DNA of 64,000 nucleotides, taken from the NCBI RefSeq assembly GCF_051014685.1, contig NC_135058.1, positions 8,532,811 through 8,596,810 on the forward strand. The letters run 5' to 3'. Made by a program: the position numbers and the translations under genes. The first letter of the stretch is position 1. Each line of letters opens with the position of its first letter. This DNA comes from Ptiloglossa arizonensis (Eukaryota > Arthropoda > Insecta > Hymenoptera > Colletidae). Below the pieces are notes generated by a model, which ran no database searches, had not been told where the DNA came from, and worked only from the letters and a program-made list of their open reading frames with translations. Shown in pieces: positions 24,766-36,734 of this stretch.

Positions 24766-26979
24766 CTTTCGTTTTCACTGGAGTCTTCACCCTTAAGACG
24801 ATCCGCTCGGTTTAATTCCACAAACGAGTGCTACTGCACTCGAAGTTCGCTGCCACGTGTCGTTCAGTTCGAAGGTCACGGCACGCACCACTGGCTCCGA
24901 GATGTCGATATTATTATTGCATCGGGGAGCGGCCGCGGATGCACTTTACGCGAACGTCCGATGCACTTGCGAGTTTGGAGCTGCGTGCACACGACGTCGT
25001 CCTCGTCGAGGGACCACGAGTGGCCAGTACGAACCGATCCACCGTGTCGAAAATAAACGAATTCGTATTAGTTTAATATTTCGGAAAAGTTTGCAACGTC
25101 ACGGGCAACCGTATATTTATTCTTGTTTTTTTTTTTTAAATTTCCTTTTCTTCTTTCGTTTCCTTCGTTTCCCCTTTCTCTCTGTTCATCAATTTCTCTT
25201 ACGCATATACACCCACATGTATATATAAGAATATATATATATATGATCTATATATAATATATTATATATATATATATAATAATAATTACGTATTAGACAA
25301 TAACAATTATCGTGTACGATGATGTACGGTAATTATACCGGTGTGTTTCACGAGAGAAAAATGAAACCACAGACGTGTATCCAGCGTGTGTACTCAGTGG
25401 AGTAGAAACGCAACCGTTTTTTTTTTTTTTTTTGGTGAATAGAGAGAAGAAAAAAATAGTAGAGAAAAAGAAGAAAAAAAAAACGGATACGATTGTAGTA
25501 CGTGGACACACAGGTATCGAATGTATATGTATGTATCTTTTTACCTTTTATACGTACATACACACATGTGTATATATACACATATATGCTTTTATGTTTC
25601 GTATAGATGTATTTATCTGTTTCCTTTTGGAGTGGGTATACATATTGCAGAATTTTACGACAACCTGTTGAACCGATTTAATAGCTTCCGGTTATTGCAC
25701 ATCGACGATTACAATACGAGAACCCCACGAAGGTGATCGAGTTTAATTTTAGGCTACGTATTAATAGGTACGTCGAGGAAGAAGTCGCAAAAACACGCCG
25801 CTTCGGTTATAGATACGGTTATGTATATCTATACATATATATATATAATAGTATATGTATATCGTATTTCGAACTCGTGGTTTCCGTAGCGACGTCCTGT
25901 GCGACCAGTAAACTCCTTAGCGAAAATAATACGTGTTGGTACGACGAACCAGCGAATGCATGGGTAAACGTGGCACGGTTCGGCGTCGATTTGCGAGTTC
26001 TTCCTCGGCCGATTCGATTCAATATTCATCTCTTCGAAGAGGGTTCGTCGAGCGCGCGAGCATCCGCTACGAACGACAGAATCGATCGTCGAATACTCGC
26101 GCGTCTCGACGAGATCGCTACGATATCATTTTTCTCGTTTAACGTTGTAAATTCTTTTTCTCTTTTTTTTCTGTTTTCTTTTCTGTTTTTTTTTCTTTTG
26201 TTTCTTTGGCACCGACTTTGCACACTCGTGTACGCCGCTAGTATCCATTCGCGTGCTGATGCCTCCTCTCCCTCTTCCTGTTGCGGGTTTCCCCTCGAAA
26301 GTTTCGATTATCACGATCGACGATGCGAATCGTGGTTGTCGATTCCTCGTTCGAATCGTTCATCGCGTGAAATTATACAACGATCGTACAATTTGCAATC
26401 TTACGGCGGGCTGGGTTATCATTTAACCTTTTTATCATTCTTTGGATGCTTTTTCGACCTTCTTAACACCGACACTATCGACGGTGAATGTATTCTTTTT
26501 TGTATCGGTTTGCAATTCTAGTATTTTATTTCATTTTCCGAAAGTGTACTGCCTTGAAAATAATTCTACCGGAGGATATTATCGGATTTGAAAGAATGAC
26601 TGTTAGGAGCGTTTAAAGAGAATGATAGTCTTCATAGTAGGTACTGTGCACGATTCACGAGATGTCCTACGTTCGCAATATCTCATTTGATGTAAGCGAG
26701 TGATGTATATCGGTATGTAACGAACCATCTTATTTACTTTCTTCGTCATTCGACCCAGCATAGATTACTATAGTCAATAATACGACTATATTCCTCATAT
26801 TAGACCAGCATTCCTTCCGTAGAACATTTTCTCAGTCGCGCACAGTACATATTTTTGAAATCAAACAAAAGAAAAGGCAGATCAATTTACGAATATAATT
26901 ACTTCTTCGTTCTCATAACTCTCATCGAGTATTTCGACCAAAGTTAACAATTGAGTGATTTTTAAAAAAGGTAGTTCGA
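24766..26979. other. Gene-free DNA rich in microsatellites
   Basis: It contains a T-rich tract at about 25125-25140, (TA)n at about 25215-25290, a T17 run at 25417-25433, AAG/A-rich sequence at 25445-25485, (TA/CA)n at 25540-25590 and a TTTTTCT tract at about 26158-26205. A + frame of 262 codons (25733-26521) runs through the microsatellites and a poly-Phe stretch and looks spurious. Confidence 0.5.
25215..25290. repeat. (TA)n microsatellite region
   Basis: Alternating TA/AT sequence with few interruptions. Confidence 0.9.
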
Positions 26980-26983
26980 AACA

Positions 26984-27019
26984 GGTCCAATTGACCTCTA
27001 CTGTAGGTCCAAGTGACCT
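26984..27019. promoter_or_regulatory. Two phased AGGTC inverted repeats
   Basis: AGGTCCAATTGACCT (26984-26998) and AGGTCCAAGTGACCT (27005-27019) are copies of the same inverted repeat, AGGTC-5-GACCT, offset by exactly 21 bases. AGGTC/GACCT resembles nuclear-receptor half-sites, although the 5-base spacer is not the classic ecdysone-receptor spacing. Binding is inferred only. Confidence 0.3.
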
Positions 27020-30000
27020 CTTTCGGTGTTAAATCCAACTGTTCTTCACCAGGAAAAATTTAAATACGATTCGAACGAGTTAATTGTTTACACGACTTTG
27101 AGAAAAGGATCGAAGAATTTTGAATAGTATACTCGTCGCTGAAACAAGAAACGAGTATACGTTCAACTTGAATTCTCGACAATACGGTTAATTAACGAGT
27201 GATTAATTAATTCAATGAGATGTTCACAATGTGACCACTCGATAGTAGCGTGCGGAACGTGAGACCAAGGTGAACAGGATTATCGTTCGTAATAAATAAC
27301 ATCGCGAGTCGAAAGTGAAAGAAGTGAAATTATCCGCTTTGATACAAAATATCCACAATTACAAAAGTTGCTCGAAGCAACATTTTCAAATATTTTTTCC
27401 CTCGGTAAGACAACGTGGAACCTTGTCACCAGAAATGAATCTCAAATTAGGTTTTCTCCATTGGGTAAATACGGAAAGAAAATATTCCAAAAATTTACTC
27501 GCTGCACTAATTACATTTTCAATGAAAACGTTAACTTATTCAAAGTGTAATAATAAGTATAATAATCGTGTCACCGTAACTGACCGGTGAATATCAGAAA
27601 TTGCCTCGATCGTTCAATTCGCGTGCATCGGCTCCATTTGCGAAAATGCGTGACCAAAATTCTTCGATCGTTATCCATGTTCTCGCAGGTTCGCGTGTCG
27701 CTGTGTGCGCAAACGTATCGCAACGCATCGAACCGGCAAAGAGAAACAGGAAGAGGGGGTGAGGTTTATGAACACGAGAGAAAACTACCGCCTAGGCAGC
27801 ACTTGCTAATTAACGAATAGCGATAAGTGAGGCTCAGATACGGGAGAGTGCTCCCTCCCCTAGGTTGCTTTCATCCGTTCTCTCCTCCTCTATATTTCTC
27901 TTTCATCATCATTTTACGATCGACACTAACAACGCTGAGCAAAAATCGATCACTTTAATATGGATTAAAGCCCTCTCCCCCTAGTCGAAGGCTTTCACGC
28001 TTACGTGTACCTACAAACGAGGAACGCGAAAAATCGAAATCCTTTCGTCGACCGTTCCTCCCACACCTCGAACGACGCTTCTTCAATTATTTTCTTTTTT
28101 CGTTACTTTTCTATTCGTTTTCCTCCATACGGTGGATCCAAAGGGTGGTGAAAAATGTTACCTCGCACCGTTTCACAGAAATGGTTCGTTTTTTCGTTTC
28201 TTTATTCTTTTTTCTTATTTTCTTCCCGGAAGAGTCAATCTCTAATTATCTACTTAAATACTTGGCTATTATTGCTGTATGGTCTCTCGATAGATCGATA
28301 TCTTAGAGTCTTCGAAAAAGTTCTTAAAGAATTGCTTACTTTGAACCGCGCGAGGGTTCAGGGGACGGGAAGGAAATATTCTTCGACGAGTCGATTTTTT
28401 ACCACTTTTGTGTCCCTGTATAGCCCTAGCTGGATCCATCCTTCGCATCGACTGGTTCCTCCTGTCTGCGCGAGTTCGCGTACGCTCGAGAGTCTCGTGA
28501 AAGCGTTTCCCTATGAGTAATCGAATTACCCCGCATCAAAGAGCGATTCGTTCCCCGCGTGGAACGTTTCCTACGATTTTTCCGTCGTCTCGGACCTTTT
28601 CACCGTCGTCGAGAAAGAAAACGAGAGAAATCGAAGAAGAAAAAAAAAAGTAAAGCAGTGATACTCGCGCCGAAATCGAATTTCAATGGTGCAAATCCGC
28701 CACGAAAGAGGCACGAGTGCTCTTTCCCTCGTTTGCCGCGTTCCGATGATTCGTCGAGGTCTATCGATCGAGACGAACAAAGGTCAGAAACTAACCTCAA
28801 AACACACGTGCAACCAACGAACAGATGACGCGGAAAATTCTTTCGTTTCTTTATTTCTCTTATTTTCTCTTGTTTGTTTATTTTTTCTCGCGCAACAGTG
28901 GAAGGATTGAAGAATATTCGCGAACGTTCTTCCGCTCGATTTTACGCGCGATTCTCGACCAATGGCCGCCACAGCGTGGGTCGAGGGGGTGGTTTCCACG
29001 GAAGTGCTCCGAAAAGCGATAACTTCTCGTTAACGATAATGAACGACGAATTAACAAACGCGGGGGTGAACGAACGAAGGACACACACGAAGGGATTGGA
29101 GAGCGAAAGAACCAGGTAAAAAAACCCTTTCGAAACGAGACCTCCCTCCCGTTGGTCGCCCGTTAGAAGGTTCGATAGTCTTCTCTCGTTTCGCTCGCCC
29201 CTTTGTCTTTCTCTCTTCGCGTTCAGGAACTGACGATTCAAAAATATATATTGGATATATATTTTCATTGATTAGTTTCACGTGTACGTGTACATCGTAC
29301 GTACGTACATACACTTATGTGTAACGAGGACGAACAAATCGGGAGTGATGGTGGAGAGTGGGGGCGGAATGTAAACGCGAGCCCTCTGAAAGGGTTTTCA
29401 ATCGCGTTTCAGGAATTTCATTCACGAACTCCTTGCGCTCTCTTTGACGACGATGATCGATCCTTCGCGATACTCCAGGCTCCTCGAATCGATCATGGTA
29501 GGGGACAGAAGGCTGCTTCGTATTCTCAGGATTTGTTCATCGTCGACGAGCTACGGGCGACGTTTTACCCTCTTTTGCCATTTTTTTTTTTCTTACTTTT
29601 TAATTTTTAATCTTCGAACAATCGAGCGTTCGATCGATCGTCGTTTTCGCGCGTTCCTCGACGATATATTTTCCAAAAAACTAGATTCGTTATTCCCCGA
29701 CTTACTTACTTATTTATCGATTACCCTCGCGAACTGTCCGTTTGAATTCACCCCCTCTTCGCTGTGCAGTTTTAATTCACGATTCGTCTCTTTCATAGTT
29801 TCTCGTATCGAACGTGACGGTGCAAGGTCTTTCGGAACTATGGGTGCATATTTTGTTGGAAATTTACGGGTAAGAAAGTGTCTCGAGTGATCGAGCGTAA
29901 TTTGTATCGAATTAAACGATCGCGATGAATTTGAAATTGGTCGGTTCTTGAGTGCTGTGTAAATTTTTTGTTCGTACTTTGCACTAGACGTAACCTCTCA

Positions 30001-31630
30001 TTCTTAATTAATTCTCCATCTGTGGATTCTATTGTTCACCGCAATATTACACCTATTTATGTATGCTTTTTTTACGAGCGGTTAATATTTCACGTCAATC
30101 TTACGAAATTGAACGTTTGTCACCTATTACATTTTCCCAGAACTCCAAATCGTAATTAAATATTATTTAAATCACGAAACGAAGATCGACAAAAATCGAA
30201 GACACTGAAAATTTTAATACTCGAACCGCGATCGATCTCCAGAAAATATATTCCAATATTATATTCCAAATATATTTCTCTAGTGACTAACATCTTCGTT
30301 TATTCGTCCACTAATAACGAACAGTCATATATGGTCCAATACACGAAGAAACCCAACTCAAAAACACAAGGAACAAAATAAACCAACATTCCGATATAAC
30401 ATAAAAGATTCAATCCTTGCCATATCACTGGCCCGGGTCTATCCAGACCCAGAGATACTTTTGCATATTTCGATCACAACATTCCTCAAAAGTTAAAAAG
30501 CTCCAATTAAAAAACAATAGAACGTTTATCCGAAACATTCGTACGAGCAAAGTGAGCAAGAATTACGGGTCTATTTCGACCCACGCGCGGTCTCTTCCTC
30601 AGTCGCCTGAACCACCGATACTTCGACAATTGATTCGCACCCAGAGTTCCGAAACGTTTCGTAACACTAAGAAATATTCACCGATGACGTTACCATTCCT
30701 CTCGCTCGTCGAAAAATCTTTTTTCCGATAATTCCCCTCGTTACTCGTGGTTCCTTCTCGCGGCTAGACGTTAGACGGAATTTCATAGCGCGGTCGGGCC
30801 ATTTCGGTGGAAAGAATCCGCAATTTCCGTTTCCTCGAGATAGCCCCAATAGAGGGAAGATTCATGCGTCTCGTTCGTCGCGATGAATCCAACCGCGGGG
30901 TTGCACGAGGGGTTGGATTCCACGTTGCAGGGAAAGGGTAGTCCGGTAGAATTTATGCGCGCTGATATACGAAGGACGGGCGAGCTGGTGCACGATAGGC
31001 GGGAAATCAACGACGTTCGACTAAAATCTATTCGTACGAGATCACGAAGAAAGGTTTCGACACGGCCGTAAACGAGCTGGAGTGAAATTTCCAGGCAGAG
31101 GTACGGAGAAAAAATCAAAAAGAAAAGAAAGAAAAACAGGTCGAAAGTTCGAACACATGACCGCGATCGAAAGGGATAACGATGGTAAATCATTTGATTA
31201 CACAACAAAAATTTGTTTTTATTTTCTCCATAAATATCATTTTAATATGTATAACCAGAATGGCTAGAACCGAGCAACCGTATTAATTTAAATATCAGTC
31301 TGCTGTTATTACGAATTTCATGCGTCTCTGCACTCTCAGAGGTATTCATCGATCGAATTAATATCTCTTGTATTCTCTCAATGCGTTCACCGTCTTGAAC
31401 TTCGCGTCACTTCGTGTTACATTGGTATTTTTTAAAAGAGTTTTACAAAGCTCGTTAATAATAAATAAAAAAATATTCATCAGGGATAGTCTTGGTACGC
31501 GAGAAATCAGTTTTGTCCCTTCGCCGCAAATTTGAAAATGCTCCGTATTGTAACGTTTGTACACGAGTTACTTCAAGACAGGTTCTCGGTAAACGCGAAT
31601 GAACCTTTCGTCGTCGTTGAGAAATGAATT
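27020..31630. other. Gene-free unique sequence
   Basis: No recognised gene over 4.6 kb. A perfect 10-bp inverted repeat with a 14-base loop lies at 27127-27160 (GTATACTCGT / ACGAGTATAC). Pyrimidine tracts occur near 28190-28220, 28850-28890 and 29580-29600. Open frames reach 141-148 codons (29444-29890 +, 30783-31208 -) but show no domain, and most are opposed by frames on the other strand. Confidence 0.5.
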
Positions 31631-32272
31631 TTAACACGAGGAAAACCAAGTACTTTGGTCGACTTTTCTCCAATCAACGAAAGGATAATTTAGAAACGTA
31701 TGTAATCTGATTTTGGATCCACTTCGATAAGAAAGTATAACGAGCCGATACAGTCCAAGAGGAACAAAGAGGTTCGATTTTTTAATAAAACCAAACCGTA
31801 GAATTCGGAGTAAAGTGTTTCCTCGGAGTTGGAAGCTCGTGAAAACGTAAACTTTCGTAGAATCGATAACGAAACATAAACGAGAGGTATCCATAATTAT
31901 TCGACAGACATCCATAATTATAGTAACTTCACTCAATCCATACGGGGTAGTTTTTACATTAATAACTTTGTTCTTCAACGAATTTTTTACCATTACGGCC
32001 ACCGACCAATGCATCATCAATAATTGATTACAGCTTTTCGAAGCTTCGATAACTTTTAATAGACAGTTATGCCGTGGGAGAAGTTTTTTAGCCATACCTA
32101 TAAGATCTATGAAAAGAAAAAAGAAACTTTGTCCAAAGGTTGCACGATATTTGAGGAAGTTTTCATGGGTCACGTGGGTGAGCATAATCGCTGGATGTGA
32201 GATCATCGTATTGGAAAAATTATATATGTATATTGTATTTATAATATAATTGCAATCATAAATCCCGTGCAT
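31631..32272 (-). CDS. Unrecognised 213-codon open reading frame (uncertain)
   Basis: This is the only long frame in the window lying in AT-rich DNA and not in an obvious repeat or simple-sequence tract. A 213-codon stop-free run is unlikely by chance at this base composition, and the ATG has A at -3. The product would be basic, with hydrophobic segments near residues 48-60 (FFFLFIDLIG) and 180-190. I recognise no family or motif. Against it, a CGTGGGARAAGTTTT word with flanking sequence recurs at about 32072 and 32272, so part of the region may be an old duplication, and the + strand upstream of the ATG is T-rich rather than promoter-like. It could be a single-exon gene, a relic, or chance. 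Confidence 0.2.
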   Translation of the reverse strand: MHGIYDCNYIINTIYIYNFSNTMISHPAIMLTHVTHENFLKYRATFGQSFFFLFIDLIGMAKKLLPRHNCLLKVIEASKSCNQLLMMHWSVAVMVKNSLKNKVINVKTTPYGLSEVTIIMDVCRIIMDTSRLCFVIDSTKVYVFTSFQLRGNTLLRILRFGFIKKSNLFVPLGLYRLVILSYRSGSKIRLHTFLNYPFVDWRKVDQSTWFSSC

Positions 32273-32453
32273 CGTGGGAAAAGTTTTCTTTTTTTTCTTA
32301 GCTATAGGATTGAAACATTTCGATCGTAGTAACCTCGATAGCGTTCAAGACCTATTCGATACGAAGAACATAACCTGTACGCGCGAGACGAAAGTCGGAT
32401 GGAACTGGATGCAAAGAGGTTAGACCGAGCTGCCGCGAAGTCTCGAGTTTAAT

Positions 32454-32461
32454 GTATAAAA
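32454..32461 (+). promoter_or_regulatory. TATA-box-like TATAAAAG
   Basis: A consensus-quality TATAAAAG lies about 30 bases upstream of an ATG that opens a 95-codon + frame (32485-32772). Normal TATA spacing would put the start of transcription at that ATG, leaving no leader, so a link between the two is doubtful. Confidence 0.2.
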
Positions 32462-32865
32462 GCAACCGAGATTCTTAACTTTTAATGAACGAGATGGGAG
32501 TTTTAATTGGAACGAAACCGTTAATTAATCACTCCCCGAGTTCTAAGTTACGTGCAATAATTTCGCACCTAGTCCGCGAGCAAGTTTCTCGAACGATGCT
32601 ATTTTGTATTTTCACACGACGGATCAGGGGGTGTCTAGTTGAAACGTGGAACAATTCCTCGTCGATTCCAGGTCTCGAGAAGGACCGTCCAGTTGCAAAA
32701 CGTCTGTCATCTTGCGTAAAGTGGCGATCGTGTCGCGTGAAAGGTAATCCATTCGTCATCCAGCTTCGATAAATGCATAGGTGGTTCGACAATGAAGTTA
32801 TTAGGTAGGAATACTAGTCTACGGAATGTGCTAACGTCTTACGATCCCTATTGAATTATACGTAC

Positions 32866-33135
32866 GTATATATTTTATATATATATATATATATGATCAC
32901 AGGAATTTATACACAAATATCCTTGTAGGTATATATAGATACGTATTCGTGTATAAGTCACCGCGACGTAAACGAATTATGCAAGTTACGCTGTCTCCTC
33001 GTCACGCGATATACGATCTCTTCATAAATATATATATATATGTGTGTATGTATTATATCTATATATATTTTACTTCTTTTTTTCATATATATATATATAT
33101 ATTTTTTTTTTTATATATATCCATATATATTTGTA
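32866..33135. repeat. TA-rich microsatellite region
   Basis: Several (TA)n runs, including those at about 32878-32894, 33030-33042 and 33085-33120, are interrupted by T-rich sequence. Confidence 0.85.
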
Positions 33136-33889
33136 GACTTGTATAGTTTCGTTATTATAATATCGTTATTATTTCAATCTTGGCTCTTTCGTTAGACAAA
33201 AAACAAGTACACGTCGCATCTACGATATCCTCCCTAGCGAAATGCTCGTTTTTTCACTCCTCTTTTTCTCTTTTCATCCCTCCCTCTGTCTCACCCTCTC
33301 GTTTTCACGGTTAATAAGCGGACCGCGTCGCGGTAAAAGAAAAAAACAGAACAGGAAACACACGAAGGAATCAGGAGGATGAAATCATTCGGTATTGCTC
33401 TCGCGTACGCCGAAATTAATTATTATCGATATCCATTAATTATCGCACCAACTTGTTAACGCTACGGTATCTTTATAATAAAAGCTCGCGTTCGCCTCGC
33501 AAACGAAAATTGTGCGTCGCCACGGAGGGGCCCGTGGTTTCGTACCTGTCTCGATATCTTTCGTTTCTTTTTTTCTTTTTTCTTTTTTTTTTTTCCTTAA
33601 TCATCTTTTTTTTTTTGTTTGTCACAATGGAAACGGACGATCAGTCTTCGTTGATCACAGAGAGTTTTTGATATGGTCGTCCACGAAATTCCGTTCAGGG
33701 AGAACATTTTTTTCCGAACGTGTGCGTGTGTCAGTCACACCGTCCGTGTCGCGTATTGTCGTATCGATGTTTGCAGCTCGAAGAGACGCGTTGGCATCTC
33801 GTCGATCGGTCGTAACGTTGCTTCTTCGATCGCTCGAACACGCCCGGTATTCGAAACGTATTCGCGTTACAAGCTATCCGAGCGGTGGC

Positions 33890-34110
33890 ACGCTACGCGT
33901 TTAAGAGTCGCGCGCTACACGATAAGAGGTCGCAGTGCGCAACGCGTTCAAGAGTCGCGCGCTAAACGTTCAAGAGTCGCGCGGTACGCGATAAGAGATC
34001 GCAGTGCGTTACGCGTTCAAGAGTCGCGCCGCTACGCGATAAGAGATCGCACGCTACGCGGTAAAGGGTGGCGCGCTACGCGATAAAGAGTCGCTCGCAT
34101 CGCGTAGCAC
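33890..34110. repeat. Minisatellite, monomer about 21-26 bp, at least 9 copies, CpG-rich
   Basis: Alternating monomers resemble AAGAGTCGCGCGCTACGCGAT and AAGAGATCGCAGTGCGTTACG. AAGAGTCG starts at 33903, 33950, 33972 and 34019, spaced 47, 22 and 47. Nearly every monomer has several CpG sites. The array explains the Arg-rich + frame crossing it. Confidence 0.85.
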
Positions 34111-34742
34111 GTTCCGTGAACGAGGCAAGAGAACCGATCTCTCGTAAATATTCCTTATACGTGAATACCCCTTGCAACAAGGCATGGTTGAGCGACAACG
34201 TCGACAACTTTGAAATACAATCGCTCGATTCGAAGATCGACTGATCCGAAGTAGGTGCACTCCGTGAAGTACGAAAAGAAGATTTTACGAGCGAAATTTT
34301 CCTAGCACGAGCCCCTACTGTTCACCCAATTCCTTTTCGTTTGCATTCGGAAACGTGTCCGTTACTTTCGCTAAGAGAATAATACTTTTGGCTTTAATGC
34401 TACGTTATATTAACTATCGTGCGTCGTTCGCACGTCTCGTTCGACGAATCGAATTTTAGACGAACAAGTCCTCCGCCCCTCGTGCTTTGGAAATTGATTT
34501 CGGGGGCTCGCGGAGGAAAGTCTCGCACCACGTTTTCGATTTACTTCGTCGAGGGTGGTCACCTTGTTTCGGGTTACATCGTCGTTGTGGGAACTCCTCG
34601 ATCCACTCTCAGCTCCGAACTGAAGAAGTTTCGCGAAGGAGCGGAGCGACATCAACGCGTGGCAGTCAATGCGCATTGCGGGGCAGTCGACGATCCCCCA
34701 ATCGTCGATATCGATGCCCCCGGAGTGTTTAATATTTAAACA

Positions 34743-34880
34743 ATGTCGTGCAGAACTCGCGACGAATTCTTGGCAAGACGCAAAAGACTCGAAACGTTCC
34801 GTCGTCGTTTGGCTAGTACTGAGAGAAACAGATTGCGCAATTTGAGACGCAATGAAAAAATAATTTACACCGTGTTGTAG
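34743..34880 (+). CDS. Possible 45-codon Arg-rich small ORF (very uncertain)
   Basis: ATG at 34743, stop TAG at 34878-34880. The predicted peptide is extremely basic (RRKRLETFRRRL and NRLRNLRRNEK are visible). It lies in the same frame as the upstream 106-codon frame 34419-34739, and only one TAA (34737-34739) and one codon separate them. I recognise no family. It stands out because it is a complex segment between microsatellites, but 45 codons is well within chance. Confidence 0.1.
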   Translation: MSCRTRDEFLARRKRLETFRRRLASTERNRLRNLRRNEKIIYTVL

Positions 34881-34884
34881 AAGA

Positions 34885-35030
34885 TAATATATATTTTTCT
34901 TTCAATATATTATTTTTATATTTATATGTATATATATATATATATTTATATATATATTATATATATTATATATATACATATATATATATACATATCCTAC
35001 ATACATAAAGCAATATATAAATATATAATC
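34885..35030. repeat. (TA)n-rich microsatellite region
   Basis: Nearly continuous TA alternation with short ATT and CATA interruptions. Confidence 0.9.
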
Positions 35031-35587
35031 GATATACGACACAATCATTCAAATTAACACATATATACGTTATTACAGGCAGGATATGCAATTTTATGCA
35101 ACTTTTTTTCATTTTACGATGTGTACCTATGACGACTCGTTTCTCTGTTGTTCTCTCCTCTCTCTTTCTCTTTCTTTCTCTCGTGCGCACTCGCTCTCCC
35201 TTTTTACTTCTTTCTATCTCTCTCTCACACACACTTTCTCTCACTTTTTCTCTCTTTCATCGTTTTTTTTTATCTTTTTTCCTTTTTTCGTTCGTTTAAA
35301 CCCTCTCGCGAGAAAATGGATCACTAAGAAATTTCACAAAATATCCCGATGCCACGCTCTCGATACCTACGACATGCCTCTTTAAATGTACAATCATATA
35401 ATTTACGTAAATTACTTTTTTTTGTGTTTTTTTTTCGTTTCTCACGTCTACGCGTTACTCTCTCTCTCTTTCTCTTACACTCGTTCGCTCTCCTTTCTCT
35501 CTCTCTCTCTCTCTCTCTCGCGTTTCATTTTTATATTCACTTTTGTCTTTTATCGGTTTTTTTTCTTCTTTCGGTAAGTTTCATTTT

Positions 35588-35632
35588 TTTCTCTTCTTCC
35601 TCTTCTTCCTCCTCTTCTTCTTTATTCTTCTC
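35588..35632. repeat. (TTC/TCC)n triplet tract
   Basis: CTTCTTCCTCTTCTTCC-type imperfect triplet run on the + strand. Confidence 0.8.
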
Positions 35633-36734
35633 CCTCGTCTTACATCGTTATACCCGATAAATTATAAAAATATTACGGCAATGTATTATAATAAATCTGT
35701 TCCAGTCTATAACCGCGTTACGCGTGTGCAATTAGATCTCAGACGAAAACAGGAAGCTTTGAGAAAACACAATTTCATCGATCGTTTGAGAAATACACGA
35801 GGAAAGGACCAGGCGGTAGAGTTTCGTCAACGGTGCCTCTTTTTTTTCCCCATTTTCTTTCATTTTTTCTTTCTTTTTTCTCTCCTGTCCACCGTTGTTG
35901 TTGATTCCATCGTGTTGCCCGCGGCGACTCGTTTCAATTTTCTCCACTGGCCTCTTTCTCTCTCTCTCTCATTCTCATTCTCTCGCACACGGTCTCACTC
36001 TCTCTCACTCTCTCCTGCGCCGCAATCCACTTCTCTCAAGTCAAGACTAGCGCCATGCATCTAGAACGCTAACCAACGTATCCTACGCGATCGTTCTAGC
36101 TGGTGCGCTAGCAAATCCGACGAGTCGTCGTGATCCTCTCTTTCTCTCAATCTCTCTCTGTCTCTCTATTGCCTCTAAACTACGAAAGGGGAAGAGAGTG
36201 TTCTCGGAGGGAAGTATCAGAAGCTCTGAGGATCCGAGCGCGATAAAGGGTTCCGTGGTACATCCGGAAATTGGCATAGGGTGGAGGGAGACCGAGGGAT
36301 GCACGGCGAAACATTCTTCACGAGGATCGAAAGAATAGCGATAAGGAGGATTACTGTTACGCGAGATCGACGTTTATTTTCCGTGGTATCTTCCACGCTC
36401 GAAAGCTACATCTTACGCGGAGACTGGTGTTCATGGTTCGTTCGATACTTTCTTGCAATTTGAGTAATAAAGCGTTATAATAACAGCAATAACAATTAAT
36501 TCTGAACGAATTGAACTTTTCTTTCGTCGAGGGTTGACAAAACAAGGATTTCTAATCAGAGTCAAATTTATAGACAATGTGCAATTGTCGATTAATTAGA
36601 CAGGAAGTGATTTTTATCGAGAAAATTAAAAAGTGTACAAGAGAGAGTAAAGTCGACAAAATGGAGGAGGAAACACTGATTTTTCGCGCGAAAAGAAGAT
36701 TTACTCTTTCTACGATTCTCGATACAATTAAGAA

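Larger units (their letters stand above)
32273..33889. other. Gene-free DNA with TA and T-rich microsatellites
   Basis: Contains a TATA-like site at 32454, (TA)n-rich sequence at about 32866-33135 and T-rich tracts at 33250-33275 and 33560-33620. Short + frames at 32485-32772, 33512-33904 and 33673-34086 are not recognisable, and the last two run into the adjacent minisatellite. Confidence 0.5.
34111..36734. other. Pyrimidine- and TA-rich DNA without a recognised gene
   Basis: TA-rich sequence at about 34885-35030 is followed by T/TC-rich tracts at 35100-35290, 35400-35660, 35845-36020 and 36135-36170 and a TTC/TCC run at about 35588-35632. Two islands of higher complexity break this up: 34590-34880 and 35680-35835, the first carrying the small frame listed separately. 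Confidence 0.5.

Noticed and set aside
25733..26521. 262-codon + frame
   Set aside because: Starts in unique DNA but passes through (TA)n and poly-T tracts (Tyr-Ile and Phe runs). Nothing conserved is visible.
32196..32215. bantam-like microRNA seed (TGAGATCATCGT)
   Set aside because: The match is limited to the first bases, and no hairpin arm of the right length pairs with it.
35543..36064. 173-codon + frame
   Set aside because: Mostly pyrimidine microsatellite. Only about 50 codons near 35680-35835 are complex, and they match no family I know.
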